A stretch of DNA of 64,000 bases, taken from NCBI GenBank assembly GCA_963576475.1, contig OY754978.1:18731678-18795677 (forward strand), given 5' to 3'. The stretch comes from Molanna angustata. Its lineage: Eukaryota; Arthropoda; Insecta; Trichoptera; Molannidae. The notes beneath the pieces were generated by a model. That model was not told where the DNA came from. It saw only the letters and a list, made by a program, of their open reading frames with translations, and did no database searches. Below are positions 11,837-22,520 of this stretch, one piece after another (position 1 is the stretch's first letter; the number at the start of each line of letters is the position of its first letter). A program made the position numbers and the translations under genes.

Positions 11837-12827
11837 TAATGGGTGTTTTTTTAGAGGTTCACAACTTTGGATTGGCAACACAATATAATTTATAATTTAT
11901 TTAATATAATTTATATAATTTATTTGAAAACCCATTTAACAGCTGATAGTTGCTTTTTGTTTAGTTTGGTTTGACATTTCATTATGAATAGACTTACATC
12001 AGAGCAACGCTTGCAAATTGTTGTATTTTTTATCAAAATAATGGATCTGTTCGTCAAACTTATCGCGCACATCGTCCATTTTATGGCGTAGGTACATAAT
12101 CGTCCTTTTATGAAGCCCATTTTTGGTTGAATGGGTACCTAAATAAGCAGAATTTTCACATTTGGAGTAAGGATAATCCACAAGCTTTTGTTGAAACACC
12201 ATTACATCCACAGAAAATTACTGTTTGGTGCGCTTTATGGGCTGGCGGAGTCATTGGTCCATATGTCTTCAAAAACGATGATGGTCAGAATGTAACTGTC
12301 GATGGTGAGCGGTATAGGGACATGATTAGAATTTTTTTCGTGCCTCGATTAGCTGGCATTAATCTTGCTGGTATGTGGTTCCAACAGGACGGAGCCACAT
12401 GCCACACAGCCCGCGCTACAATTGATTTACCCAAAGAAACTTTTTATGAAAGAATAATTTCACATATTGGTCCAATTAATTAGCCACCAAGATAGTGTGA
12501 TTTAACCCCATTGGATTATTTTCTTTGGGGTTATGTAAAGTCACTTGTCTACGTCGATAAACCAGAGACAATTGAACACCTGGAAATCAACATTCGAAGA
12601 GTTATTGGCGAAATACGGCCGCAAATGCTGCCAAAAGTTTGTGAAAAATGGTGTTTCAGATTGCGCCCTTTACGCGCTAGCCGTGGCGGCCACATGGCCG
12701 AAATTATATTTAAACGTTAATGTCATAAAATTTTATTTCAAATAAACCCCGTTTCATTGATATTAAAATTATATTTCTGTGTTTAATTATGATTTAAACT
12801 TGTGTAACTCTATAAAAACACCCTTTA
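11837..12827 (+). mobile_element. Decayed mariner-like element (DD41D type)
   Basis: The element body is 11839-12825 (987 bp), bounded by TA target duplications (11837-11838 and 12826-12827). Its imperfect inverted ends read 'ggtgtttttttagaggttca' on the left and 'ggtgtttttatagagttaca' on the inverted right. It interrupts the T-family element at a point where intact copies read 'gcatataaaagattta'. It encodes the broken transposase described next. Confidence 0.85.
11984..12720 (+). pseudogene. Mariner-like transposase pseudogene
   Basis: Remnant of a cut-and-paste transposase. The ATG at 11984 opens a helix-turn-helix start (NRLTSEQRLQIVVF) that shifts frame near 12030. The region between the helix-turn-helix and the catalytic core is deleted near 12095-12110, and at the expected first catalytic Asp the sequence reads YEAHFWLNG instead of DEAHFWLNG. 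From 12127 the core is readable: KITVWCALWAGGVIG, then the second Asp in FQQDGATCH (about 12385). Two in-frame stops (12481-12483 and 12493-12495) precede the third Asp in LTPLDYFLWG. Counting the stops, 41 residues separate the second and third Asp, as in DD41D (rosa-type) and unlike classical DD34D mariners. It cannot be active. Confidence 0.85.
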
Positions 12828-12861
12828 CAAGATTTATTTTTCTACGATACATTATAGTTAT

Positions 12862-13421
12862 CGAATATTTTTATTATTGCATATGCGCAAACATTGGATT
12901 TTTTTTCCCTGTCGGGAGTCAAAGATATTTTTTAACAGATTTTTAATTATCTCAATAGAGACGAAGTTGGAATATTTATTGTAGGAGAACCGGGAAATCA
13001 AGGCACCTACAGGGCTTACGACCTGTCATCGGCTGGTTTACGTGATCACTTTATGCGCTTGCGCAACGTTCACCAATTATGCCTTTTAATGAGATCCCTA
13101 TCAATTCAATTTTGAAAGTTCTATATATTGTAATACTGAAATTCTTTTCGCTTGAAAATAAGGAATTTTTACTACTAGTAAAAATTCCTTATTTTCAAGC
13201 GAAAAGAATTTCAGTATTACAATATATAGAACTTTCAAAATTGAATTGATAGGGATCTCATTAAAAGGCATAATTGGTGAACGTTGCGCAAGCGCATAAA
13301 GTGATCACGTAAACCAGCCGATGACAGGTCGTAAGCCCTGTAGGTGCCTTGATTTCCCGGTTCTCCTACAATAAATATTCCAACTTCGTCTCTATTGAGA
13401 TAATTAAAAATCTGTTAAAAA
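12862..13421. mobile_element. Foldback-type insertion with 15-bp target duplication (family F)
   Basis: 'atacattatagttat' occurs at 12847-12861 and again at 13422-13436, flanking this insertion in a T-family element. The insertion has a 64-bp head ('attattgcatatgcgcaaac' region) followed by a giant palindrome. Other F copies lie at 27141-27349 (head plus half arm) and 22740-22988 (one arm, minus). A 15-bp duplication is more like target-primed retroposition than a cut-and-paste element. The family is unclassified and non-coding. Confidence 0.7.
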
Positions 13422-13424
13422 ATA
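12926..13424. repeat. 499-bp palindrome with 3-nt loop
   Basis: The arms 12926-13173 and 13177-13424 are reverse complements over about 248 bp, perfect by eye, around the loop 'act' at 13174-13176. The transcript of either strand would fold into one long hairpin. Confidence 0.9.
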
Positions 13425-13800
13425 CATTATAGTTATATTATAGTAATTTAAAAAATGCCGTAAAAATGATATTTTTTCGGGGATTTATAATTGTGTGATG
13501 AACATTCACAAAATAAATGCTGGAAATACTTATTTTTTTAAAAACACACTGTTTAACATATTTGAGAAAATTCGTTTCAAAATGGAGTGTTTAGGTTTAA
13601 ATGCCCCTTTTAATCAATCTACGTCCAGTGTTTATTCTCAGTGATAAACTTTTTTCAAGCACATAAAGAGATCGCATTCGTTAGGTCTACTAAACAAATA
13701 GTCTTAAGAAATTTACTGAAGATGTCTTAACTCTGAATTCTTCGTGCATCAGGAATTTCATAACAAAAAAAAATTGGCAATCCGATAGAAATACAAAATT

Positions 13801-13925
13801 GATTTAGTACAAGCGAGACGACAAGAGACCACAAGGGCGACCACCTAACAGATGGATGGACGACATTAAAAGATTTGTTGGACCACAGTGGATGAGAGTC
13901 GCACCACAGTGATGATTCTAGGGTT
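13801..13925 (+). pseudogene. LINE C-terminal fragment
   Basis: Reads GRPPNRWMDDIKRFVGPQWM, the pattern (GRP..RW.DDI....G..WM) found after the reverse transcriptase domain of many arthropod LINEs. Only about 35 codons survive and no flanking reverse transcriptase is present. Confidence 0.7.
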
Positions 13926-14730
13926 CAATTGGTTCGAAGGAAAAACGTGATATAACAAACTTCCTCAATTATATTTTTCCGAATATTTTCTTATCCTCTA
14001 CGTTGGATAAAGATACCGCAAGGAACGTACATAAAAGAGTTGGTATCATTTCCAAAGAAAAAGAAATCACAAAACGAAAGAATAAAAGAGACAGGTGGTT
14101 CTGGGACAACACAATTTACGAATTCATGATCACACACGTGTGAAAATATTATTATTTTTTTAGCCATTCATAGAATTCATTATGATCGTAGGCCGCTATC
14201 GTTGGTTAGGTTTTTTTACCAATAAAAAATCTTCTTGTTTGTTTTCTTCATTTCTGAAGGTCGTGTCTATTTTGATGAGCCATTGTTGTCTTCCCAACAA
14301 AACTTCTGTCTTTCTTAGGGCCTCAGTTACCGATAGACCAGCCATAGTAAGAAGAATAATATTTTGATTTCAGAATCAGGATTCCGTTAAAAAATGTCAA
14401 AGGACGTATTTTCAAACGAAATTCTTTTTTTAAAGGTCTCAAAGGATACCAATTTTTAAGATAAATATTGCACAGAAAAAAAAAGTTTGAGAGTAGAAAA
14501 TTCAGATGTCGATAGAGTGACATGGTCCACTGCAGGATTTAAATAGCTGAAGCCCTTTGATCTGTTCAAGACAGTCCCACATTTGACGAGTGGTTGAGTG
14601 TGGCCACCATCCCCAGTCATAAAGTCAAGGAGGAAGAAAATGAAGGCAAAGGTTACATTAATTTATATATTTATTTACATGCACGCTATAAATAGGACAT
14701 TTACATGAAACACACGATCAAATAATTAAA
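13926..14730. other. Unrecognised sequence
   Basis: No gene recognised. 14255-14300 shares about 35 loosely similar bases ('tgaaggtcgtgtctattttg') with 40333-40370, which hints at one more low-copy repeat family. Confidence 0.35.
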
Positions 14731-14880
14731 AACAAGAACAGTATAGATACAACAAGAACAGTATAGATACAACAAGAACAGTATAGATACAACAAGAACA
14801 GTATAGATACAACAAGAACAGTATAGATACAACAAGAACAGTATAGATACAACAAGAACAGTATAGATACAACAAGAACA
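14731..14880. repeat. 20-bp minisatellite
   Basis: Seven and a half copies of 'gtatagatacaacaagaaca', all identical. The perfect array gives spurious frames on the minus strand. Confidence 0.97.
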
Positions 14881-15149
14881 GTAAGTGTTGACACAATATA
14901 AACACCCTCCCCGGTACCGTGGCTTCACGTACTATCGAATATCGCCCCACCCCCCATCAGGAGAAATCAGGTTACTGTAAAGGAAATCAAAAAGATAAAA
15001 AACAATCCAGCACTCCCAGTACACACTTATATCACACATCCACCAAGAGTGAGACTCAAGTCCCGAAGACCAATTTGGGGAGTGGAGGAGGAAAGCTACA
15101 ACACTGAGAATGAGTGGAGGGCTCTATGGACGGACTCAGAAGTGAGCAA

Positions 15150-15475
15150 CAATAATTGGTCCGGGACCCCACCATCCGTGTCCCTGGTTTCGACCTCCCT
15201 CGCAGATCCTGGGTGCAGCTCAACAGAATAAGAACAGGCATGGGGTGTTGCAACCATCTTTTATGGAAATGGGGAAAGAGAGAGAATCGCCGGGGTGTGA
15301 CTGTGGCGCAGAGCTCCAAACGATCCGCCACATTGTTGAAGAGTGCCCGCTGCACAGGTATCCGGGAGAGCTGGGGGACATGGGGCAAAGCAAGAAGCGT
15401 TGGACTGGCTGCGGGGTTTAAGGCTCTAACGAGCTCCATAGACGCAGCCTTTTCTGGGCGAAGAAGAGCCTAGCC
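15150..15475 (+). pseudogene. LINE (I/Jockey-type) C-terminal fragment
   Basis: Reads RDPTIRVPGFDLPRR, then W..LNR.RTG, and, after a frameshift near 15270, CDCGAELQTIRHIVEECPL. The Cys/His spacing and the RVPGFDLPRR...LNR.RTG pattern are typical of the zinc-finger tail after the reverse transcriptase in I/Jockey-like LINEs. It breaks off near 15475, where an A-rich tract follows. Non-functional. Confidence 0.75.
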
Positions 15476-15479
15476 ATTC

Positions 15480-16281
15480 GAAAAGTAAAGGAGAAAAAAA
15501 TAATATGTCTCAAAAAATCCACAACACTTTCTCACTAAAAATAGATTGCCGTTACGAAATATAAAGTAAACACGTTAGTCCAAATGATAAAATTGAAAGT
15601 CGTGTTATTTATTGTACGTGATGAAGAGGAGAAAAAGAAAAAAAAAATACAAGGTAATAATATTTGAGAGACACAAATATTAGAGTTAAGGTAACACCTC
15701 AAGATACGTATAAGGGTATGTCAATAAGGTCCCAGAAGGATCGTGTGAGGGACGTCTGAAGTTGGCCGGGGTAAGAAAAATATGATCAAAGCAACAAGAA
15801 AATAATTGTTTGGTTTTGGGGACGGTTTTTGGAAGTGTAGGTACCTACATACCTTCGTTCCTATACTTTAGGGACAAAAATGAAATTAAACATACCTTTC
15901 CTAATACCCAAAGAAACACAACGTGGAATATCATCGTATTTTTATTTTATTATAGCACTTGTATGATCCGCCCTCCACGCTAATACGCCTTTGTTTAATA
16001 TAATTATAATATTTTTTTATACACGCGATTTAATTTTTCTTTATTTTTAACTTTGTGTAAATCACATTATATTATATTGACTTGAACTTGCAATCTGTTT
16101 TGGAACTAACCGCTCCCTCTTCAGATTTTCAACTAACGCTGAATATGACAGTATGCTAAAAGGAGTTGGGGAGAGGAAATTAGGCAAAAGACTAAGATAC
16201 GAAGGAAACATATTCAAAAACGAAAAAAAGATTGAATTTACTTGGTTATTTATTATGTTTGTATACACAGCCGTGGCGCAG
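15480..16281. other. AT-rich sequence, nothing recognised
   Basis: No repeat copy or coding signal that I can name between the LINE fragment and the T-family copies. Confidence 0.4.
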
Positions 16282-16372
16282 TTAAGAGGACATATAACGC
16301 TAAATCTAGTGACTGAAAACATAATATACTAAAACCTCCTAATGCCCTATGAAATTACGCGTAAGTAAGCCT
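16282..16372 (+). mobile_element. T-family element fragment (5' end only)
   Basis: Starts with TTAA (16282-16285) then 'gaggacatataacgctaaat', identical at first to the copy at 16477, and loses similarity after about 90 bp. Confidence 0.75.
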
Positions 16373-16476
16373 ATTAGAACACCCAAATCATCACAGGGAG
16401 ACCAAGTATGATTATTGTATATCTATCAAAAAATAATCGACTTATAAATAAATAAAATAAATAAATAATATCATTG

Positions 16477-17042
16477 TTAAGAGGACATATAACGCTAAAT
16501 CTAGTGACTGAATACATGATATATTAAAAATGCCTAAGGTCCTATGAAGTTACGCGTAAGTAAGGATAACTATTGTGTGCGGTAAAAAAGGTTTATACGT
16601 GATTTAAATTATCGGAAACCCAAAATTTGTAGATTTTTTGCATTTTAACTTAGTTGAAATGAAAAAACTATATCGGTCATTCACTTTGATTTTACGCACT
16701 CTTTAAGCATATAAAAGATTCATTTCTCTACGACACATAGTTATGGAGTTATTTAAAAAAAATGCTGTAATAAAGGATATTTTTAATTGATAACAATAAA
16801 ATAACTTTGTACTAACCACTTTTATTAGAACCAAGTCAAAATATTTTTAATATTTCTTTTAATATTACAAGATATTTTTAATACTTCTTAGGGGAATTTA
16901 GGCTGAATTTTACAATTGTATGACGAACATTCACTAGAAAAATGTTGAAAACCCTTAAACTATTTTTTTAGAAACACACTGAATACAATATTTGAGGAAT
17001 TTGATATAAAATTGGGGTGTTTAGGTTTATATGCCCCCTTAA
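16477..17042 (+). mobile_element. T-family element, complete copy 2
   Basis: Flanked by TTAA on both sides (16477-16480 and 17039-17042). The end 'gaggacatataa' matches the inverted 'gggggcatataaac'. 566 bp, non-coding. Best reference copy for the family because nothing is inserted in it. Confidence 0.8.
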
Positions 17043-17165
17043 TAAGCCTTTTGGGTTCTGTGTGGGCGTCCTGGGTTCGATCCCCAGCTCATGAGAAATT
17101 TATTTAAATTTATTTCTCGCGCAAATATTGCATCTTTGTGCTGGAAAAATCATGTAAAGTGTTAA
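17043..17165 (+). repeat. tRNA-derived SINE fragment
   Basis: 'ctgggttcgatccccag' (17071-17087) forms a perfect tRNA T-arm, a 5-bp stem with 7-nt loop, and contains a polymerase III B box GGTTCGATCC (17074-17083). No D-arm, anticodon arm or acceptor stem is present upstream, where the T-family element ends, so it is a 5'-truncated SINE and not a tRNA gene. Confidence 0.6.
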
Positions 17166-17532
17166 TTATTATTATTAATATAAGTAATTTGTTGTTTTGG
17201 ATTTTTTTTAGTTTTTTATTTTATTTAGGTGCATAAAATTACACAATATTTTTACTTAAAAGAATATATAGCAAAATTAAATGTTGATACTCTCTAGAGA
17301 AGAGTATCGTTATTACACACACACACAAGTAAATTTCAATTTCTTGGTTCATGATTTGCCAAAAATATGACCTTTTAATGCTAATTTAAATTTGTTTAAA
17401 AGTGTATTTAGGTATATAGATAGGTACTTTTTTAATCAACAGCGTATTTTTATTGTTATACTTATAGTCAGATTAACAGTAAAATATCACGTCATATCCG
17501 ATTTGGAGTAAGTAGAGAGAAATGATTACTGC

Positions 17533-18012
17533 AACATATAGGTATAACGCTAAACCTAGTGACTGAAACATGGTATATTAAAACCGCCTTATGCATTATG
17601 AAGTTACGCGTTAGTAAAGGTACATAACTGTCACATGCGTTAAAAATGGTTTTGTATGTAATTCAAAATTTAGGAAACCCTAAATTTGTTGATTTATTGC
17701 ATTTTAAAAACAAACCAGACTTGAAATGAAAAAACAAAATGGGTCATTCACTTCGATTTTATGAACTCTATAAGCATATAAAAGATTTATTTTTCTATGA
17801 CACATATTTATGGAGTAATTAAAAAAAATGTACAAAAGGATTTTTTAAATAATTACTTTTGGGGAATCTATGCTGAATTTTAAAATTGTGTGACGAACAT
17901 TCACTAGAAACATGTTGAAAATAATTATGGTATTTTTTTAGAAACACACTGTTTAACATATTTGAGAAATTTGATTACAAATTGGGGTGTTTAGGTTTAT
18001 ATGCCCCTTTAA
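17533..18012 (+). mobile_element. T-family element, copy 3
   Basis: Matches from 'cgctaaacctagtgactgaa' to the right end at TTAA 18009-18012. The left TTAA is lost (reads caacatataggtataacg), so the start is degraded. Confidence 0.75.
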
Positions 18013-18204
18013 TTGGCTTTTGGAAAATCACATAAAGGGGCAATCACACGCAAATCATTCCAAGATATTTGTTTTCTATTCAAAATTATTAACGGTCTGA
18101 TCGACAGTACACCCCTTCTAAGCTCACTCCGTTTTTACTGTCCACTTAGAAGAAATAGAAACCAGTCTCTCTTTTACATAGAACTAACTATATGCATCTT
18201 CTAG
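18013..18204 (+). pseudogene. LINE C-terminal fragment
   Basis: Reads SFQDICFLFKIINGLIDSTP followed by LL..LRF..PLRR.RN.SLFYIEL. This is the conserved tail after the reverse transcriptase in Jockey/CR1-like insect LINEs. It directly abuts the right end of the T-family copy. 'gtgggctataaatcataata' and a TTTA-rich tail (18373-18407) look like its 3' UTR end. Confidence 0.7.
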
Positions 18205-18407
18205 AACTAACTATATGCAAAACTCATATATCAATAGAGCTTGTACTGGTTACAATAGAATTTGTCGGATATTTAATTTGTGCTCTGTTTTGCTGTGCGC
18301 ATCTTTAACTTTTTAATTGTGCCCTTTTATCTAAACTTAATTTTAATTTATTATTATTTATACATTGAGACAAGTGGGCTATAAATCATAATATTTATTT
18401 ATTTAGG

Positions 18408-18770
18408 GACAAATACAGTCTTAAAATACTAAAATAGAATAATACACTATAAAATAATAACAAATAGACCAATTACATTATGTCCACAGATATTAAATAT
18501 GAAACATCTTAAAAATCATAAATTTAAATATAACTAAGATTTGCTGTATGTTTGCCTGTGACGGGAAAGGAAGGGAAGAGAAAAAAAAGGATGGGAAAAG
18601 GATTGTGACAGTTAAATTGTTATATTTTTGTTACAATCAACAACAAAAATGTAAATAAAAGTATACAAAAGATGATATTAGAAATAAACACAAATAATGA
18701 ATAAAAAAATAATTTAAACATACGAGTTCATGCTATACACTTATAGGGAGAATTTTTGTATACGTTATTA
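18408..18770. other. AT-rich sequence, nothing recognised
   Basis: Likely LINE-derived untranslated sequence between two opposing fragments, but I see no defining motif. Confidence 0.35.
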
Positions 18771-19022
18771 CTAGCGGTCAGAATGTGTGATACTGTCCGA
18801 GAGGTTGACATTATAGAAGTTACATACCCTTTTGATAAACTCATTTTGATTAGAATTAGTGTTACTTCGAGGAACGTAAAACAAGTAGTTCAATCTGCCA
18901 TTTCGCAACGGCGCATGAAAATTAATTTTATTTAATAAATCAGGACAGTCAACTTTTGAATTAATACTTTTAAAGAGAAACATTTGATCCGCAACTTCTC
19001 TCCTGTGTACGATTTTTTTCAT
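18771..19022 (-). pseudogene. LINE C-terminal fragment, minus strand
   Basis: On the minus strand reads RREVADQMFLFKSINSKVDC then DLLNKINFHAPLR. This is the same domain as at 18013 and 19865, from a different and diverged LINE. 83 codons with no upstream reverse transcriptase. Confidence 0.7.
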
Positions 19023-19860
19023 TTTACGATTGCGATTTACGATTTTTTTTTCATAATATGAGTCCCCCCGATGTTGTATTCAATAAAATAAATAAAAAAA
19101 ATCTTTTCCTTCATCCACTCATCACATTGCATGTTTATTCAGCATTAATTTTAATTTAGTGCTTATGTTTCTATGATCGATTGAATTTGGACCGATCGTT
19201 TATCAAGTTTAAATCAGCTGTATAAAGTTTTTTAAGTCTTGTAAATCAGTTGAATTATTGATCTGAATCAGTGAATATACCTAATATTATAGTAGATATA
19301 CATAGATTCATGTTGAGAAGTCTCCGTTGTTTCTTTTATATATGTTTAATACTTTCAGTCAATGCCTTTGGGGACTCTCACAGCAGTAAGATGGAAAGAT
19401 CGTCTTTAGAAACTTGTTTCCTTTCTCCTGTATCTGAAAATAGAGACGGTCAGCATCCCTCAAACTGCTGAACCGAGATTTTCTTATCCTAAGACTAGAA
19501 AAATTAAGAATATATAAAATCTTTATGATAAGTATCAATTATGTATGTAGTATAACCGCAGTTGTACTATATGTAAGAATCTGTTCTTTATAAAACACTT
19601 TTATTTTCTTAGTTTCTGAATCATTACAAAAACCATTATAGAACTATTTCGTACAAACAAATTGAAAAGACCATATTGGCTATTAAATAGTTGACAATGA
19701 ATATTATTGTACCTAAATCTAATGTTTTTAATATTATATTAATATTTTTTATTTGTTCACAGTCAGCTTGAATACAATTCATCAAATGATCGCCATATTA
19801 TGCCGCGCACTCTGCATCTATCGAAACTGTCCAGCACAAATCCTCAAGTTTTTTTAAGTA
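19023..19860. other. AT-rich sequence, nothing recognised
   Basis: No coding or repeat signal that I can name. A 66-codon frame at 19271-19471 has no recognisable feature. Confidence 0.4.
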
Positions 19861-19864
19861 TAAA

Positions 19865-20495
19865 TTGAAAATTCCTGCACAAGATTTAAATAATGATTCC
19901 CTACTAGCCCATCTGCAACTTTATGACGTCTCCAATAGAAGGATTATATCTGATCTCATGCTCCTCTATAAGATAATCAATATTATCAATAACTACTTTA
20001 GCTCATCTTGCCTCGTTAGTCAGATACATTATTATATTTTAGCAAGGAATACCAGCCAAAGAATAACATTCCTTTGTAAGATGTCCGACAGCAATTATTT
20101 GAATAACTCACCAATGAATAGAAATCATCGGTTGGGCGATGATTATGGTTATCTGACTGATGTATTCTTCCATTCTATTAAGCACTATAAGGACACTTTA
20201 TTGAAACATTTACAAAACATACATAATTAAAACATATCAAAACAAACATATGTATAATTTTCTGGTTTGCATATTTATATGTAGGTATACAATTTAAAGG
20301 ATAGGGAAAAAGATAGAAATTCAATTATGTAATTGTCATTTTTTTGTTTTATTATGTTGATAAGTTTTCCTTTTTGCGTAAGTTTACTATTGTATTATTT
20401 TCTGTGATTTTGTTTTCAATATGTGTTTTTTATGTATGTTTGTAAAGGGTAATTTATGCCGTAAATGTTTAAATAAATAAATTTTATGAATTGTT
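19865..20495 (+). pseudogene. LINE C-terminal fragment with 3' UTR
   Basis: Codons to 20230 read NRRIISDLMLLYKIINIINN, then PMNRNHRLGD and FHSIKHYKDTLLKHL, the full C-terminal module of a Jockey/CR1-like LINE. The stop at 20228-20230 looks native. The 3' UTR runs to 'aaatgtttaaataaataaat' near 20480. 5' truncated, as is usual for LINE copies. Confidence 0.7.
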
Positions 20496-20499
20496 ATTC

Positions 20500-21375
20500 C
20501 AACAGTTCATGATTCTTTCGTCCCTACAAATATATCTGTTGTATGAAATTTATTTATTGGCTTACCGACTCCGTTTATTATTTATGAATAGTTTGCAACA
20601 CTCATACGGCGATCTCCTGCTTTCATATCGGTATATTGGTAGCTATGTATACGTTATGTTGTGAAAGCGTTAAAATTCCATCGCAATAACCAATTCACTT
20701 GGCGATACGTGGAACATACAAATCGTGAAAATATTACCAAACAGTTTTTACCGGATACATTTTTCTGCATCCGAAACGTGTATGCTCTGGAAGACTGACC
20801 CTCACGTGCCAAATATAAATCCAATTGAGAGATTAATCGATAAAAAAAACCTTCAACAACTTTTGAAAAGAAGTCCAAAATATTTGGTAAGTTCAACTTT
20901 TTATAACATAGCGCTGAGTCCCTTAAGAGTATAATACAGAAAAATCAGAAAGCCACAAACTTATTGTTACGTTTATTTTTTAAGTTTAATAACTTTTTTG
21001 TTTTTTTTTAAACATCGTATGTAGCTTAGATATGTTTACAATTGCTTTGTTTTTTTTGTAATATTCACAACGTGATACTTGAATTTTGACAAGAAGATTG
21101 AATAGACGTAAGATTTGATATAGAAATAGGAATTTGAAGAGGTCGGATCCGAAATGTCGTTGGAATAAAATCAATCCGGGGAAATAAGATCATCAATCCA
21201 TTCAAATTTTTAAAATAAGACTAAAGCTGTATGGCTGACTTTACCTGTTTAATTAATCTTAATTGACACTTCTTTATTGCTGTGATTTTACATTTTATAA
21301 TGTTATGTCTATCTGATAACTACACTATTTATGGCATCACATTGCATTAGTTGGATGCAAAATTGCCTTAAATCC
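20500..21375. other. Unrecognised sequence with one exon-like segment
   Basis: A 69-codon plus-strand frame at 20725-20934 includes 'ttggtaagt' at 20883-20891, which matches a 5' splice site. The peptide is not recognised, and no acceptor or partner exon can be assigned. Confidence 0.25.
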
Positions 21376-21376
21376 A

Positions 21377-21712
21377 TCATTCATCATCATTAATGGATCT
21401 ACAGCCCATTGCGGGCCTTGGCCTCCTATAGCATTTCTCGTCATCTCCCTCTATCCTGACATGCTCCAACGTTTACCAACGTTTCGTCTACCATGTGGCT
21501 TTGTATGCAGGATCCTTTATGGCATTCTTTCATCGCCCATTCTTTCCACGTGTCCTGCCCGTCGAAACCTCCCTATTTTTATCACCTTTGTAATGTTGGG
21601 CTCATTATAAATTTTGTAGATCTCATCATTGCGTTGTATTTCGTTTCTCCGTTTACCTACACAGGTCCGAATATCCTTCTGAGTATTTTTCTCTCGAACC
21701 CTAGTAGAGAGA
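21377..21712 (-). pseudogene. LINE 3' fragment, minus strand
   Basis: Reading the minus strand, a frameshifted peptide gives ERKILRRIFGPV, then Y...IY.LY.EP and GRLRW.GH. This is a well-known C-terminal sequence of arthropod LINEs. It ends in 'gcccgcaatgggctgtagat' and an (ATG)n tail at 21377-21395. Several frame breaks. Confidence 0.7.
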
Positions 21713-22039
21713 ATTTATCTTTTTTACTCAATATCCAGAATGAGTATAATCAAATTACATCAAAATTGATTTGATTTGATTTGAAATAAAAATAAAATTG
21801 AAAAATTAAATCTTTAATTATATAATTTCTACACAAAGTTTTTTTTTATTATTATATTTCATGTAGGTATAATACTTTTTTGATATATATTTTTTCTCAT
21901 TTTCTTTGTGTAGGTAATATATATTCTGTAAAATATTTTTCTGTATCCCCCTGCTCACAGGCTGGAATGAAATTATTATTATTATTATTATTAAATCAAA
22001 TCCATCATTGACCATGAATTAAATAAATAAATATAATGA

Positions 22040-22260
22040 TGTATGACAGAGTTAAGAGAACATGCTAAGGTGGGGTATAAGGGTGGAAGAGGATGTTTCC
22101 TGCAATTGCGGCGAGATACAAACTGACGAACACCTCCTCATCTGTCAAGATATGCCAGTGCGACGCAGAGAACTTGAAGATTGTTAATGACAATGCCGTT
22201 GCGGTTGTCGTATTCTGGAGTGGGAAGGCCTAGTGGTGAAGAACTCGGACTCGTTAAGTA
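22040..22260 (+). pseudogene. Small LINE zinc-finger-tail fragment
   Basis: Around 22068-22160 one frame reads LRWGIRVEEDVSCNCGEIQT then EHLLICQDMP, a CNCG...H....C arrangement like that at 15.3 kb. The rest is out of frame. Confidence 0.5.
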
Positions 22261-22520
22261 GGTATGAGTTTGTGTAAGAAACGAAGAAATCGAATAAGGA
22301 TATTGTAAAAATAAAAGTACACTGTGATGGTTTAGTTATAGTTATGGTAAAAGCAAATGATAGAAAAACAAAATTAACAGAGTTATAAGAGAAGAATCTA
22401 GAGGAGAGAACCAGTTTAGCATAGCCTTTTGAATATAATTCTGAAACGAGTAAATAAAAAATGAGGACACACTTTTCAATGCTTTCTTCGCGTTAAAATG
22501 AAGAATAAAATATGCGCATT

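Larger units (their letters stand above)
11630..13613 (+). mobile_element. TTAA-flanked short element (family T), copy 1, with nested insertions
   Basis: The left part (11630-11836, 5' truncated) and right part (13437-13613) match the T family at 16477, 17533, 26823 and 43681. The right end reads 'ggtttaaatgcccctttTAA', with the TTAA at 13610-13613. It is split by a mariner (11839-12825) and a foldback insertion (12862-13421). Other copies show ends of the form TTAA-gRggRcatataa and its complement, which suits piggyBac-type TTAA targeting. No coding capacity. Confidence 0.7.

Noticed and set aside
12127..12483. Intact small mariner-derived gene
   Set aside because: It is only the middle of the transposase, lacking the first catalytic Asp and ending in a stop before the third.
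14701..14950. 74-75-codon frames with repeated Leu-Tyr-Cys-Ser-Cys on the minus strand
   Set aside because: Translation of the 20-bp minisatellite.
17045..17100. tRNA gene
   Set aside because: Only the T-arm and B box are present. No D-arm, anticodon or acceptor stem.
20725..20934. Host exon with 5' splice site
   Set aside because: A single GTAAGT is weak evidence, and no partner exon or known domain was found.
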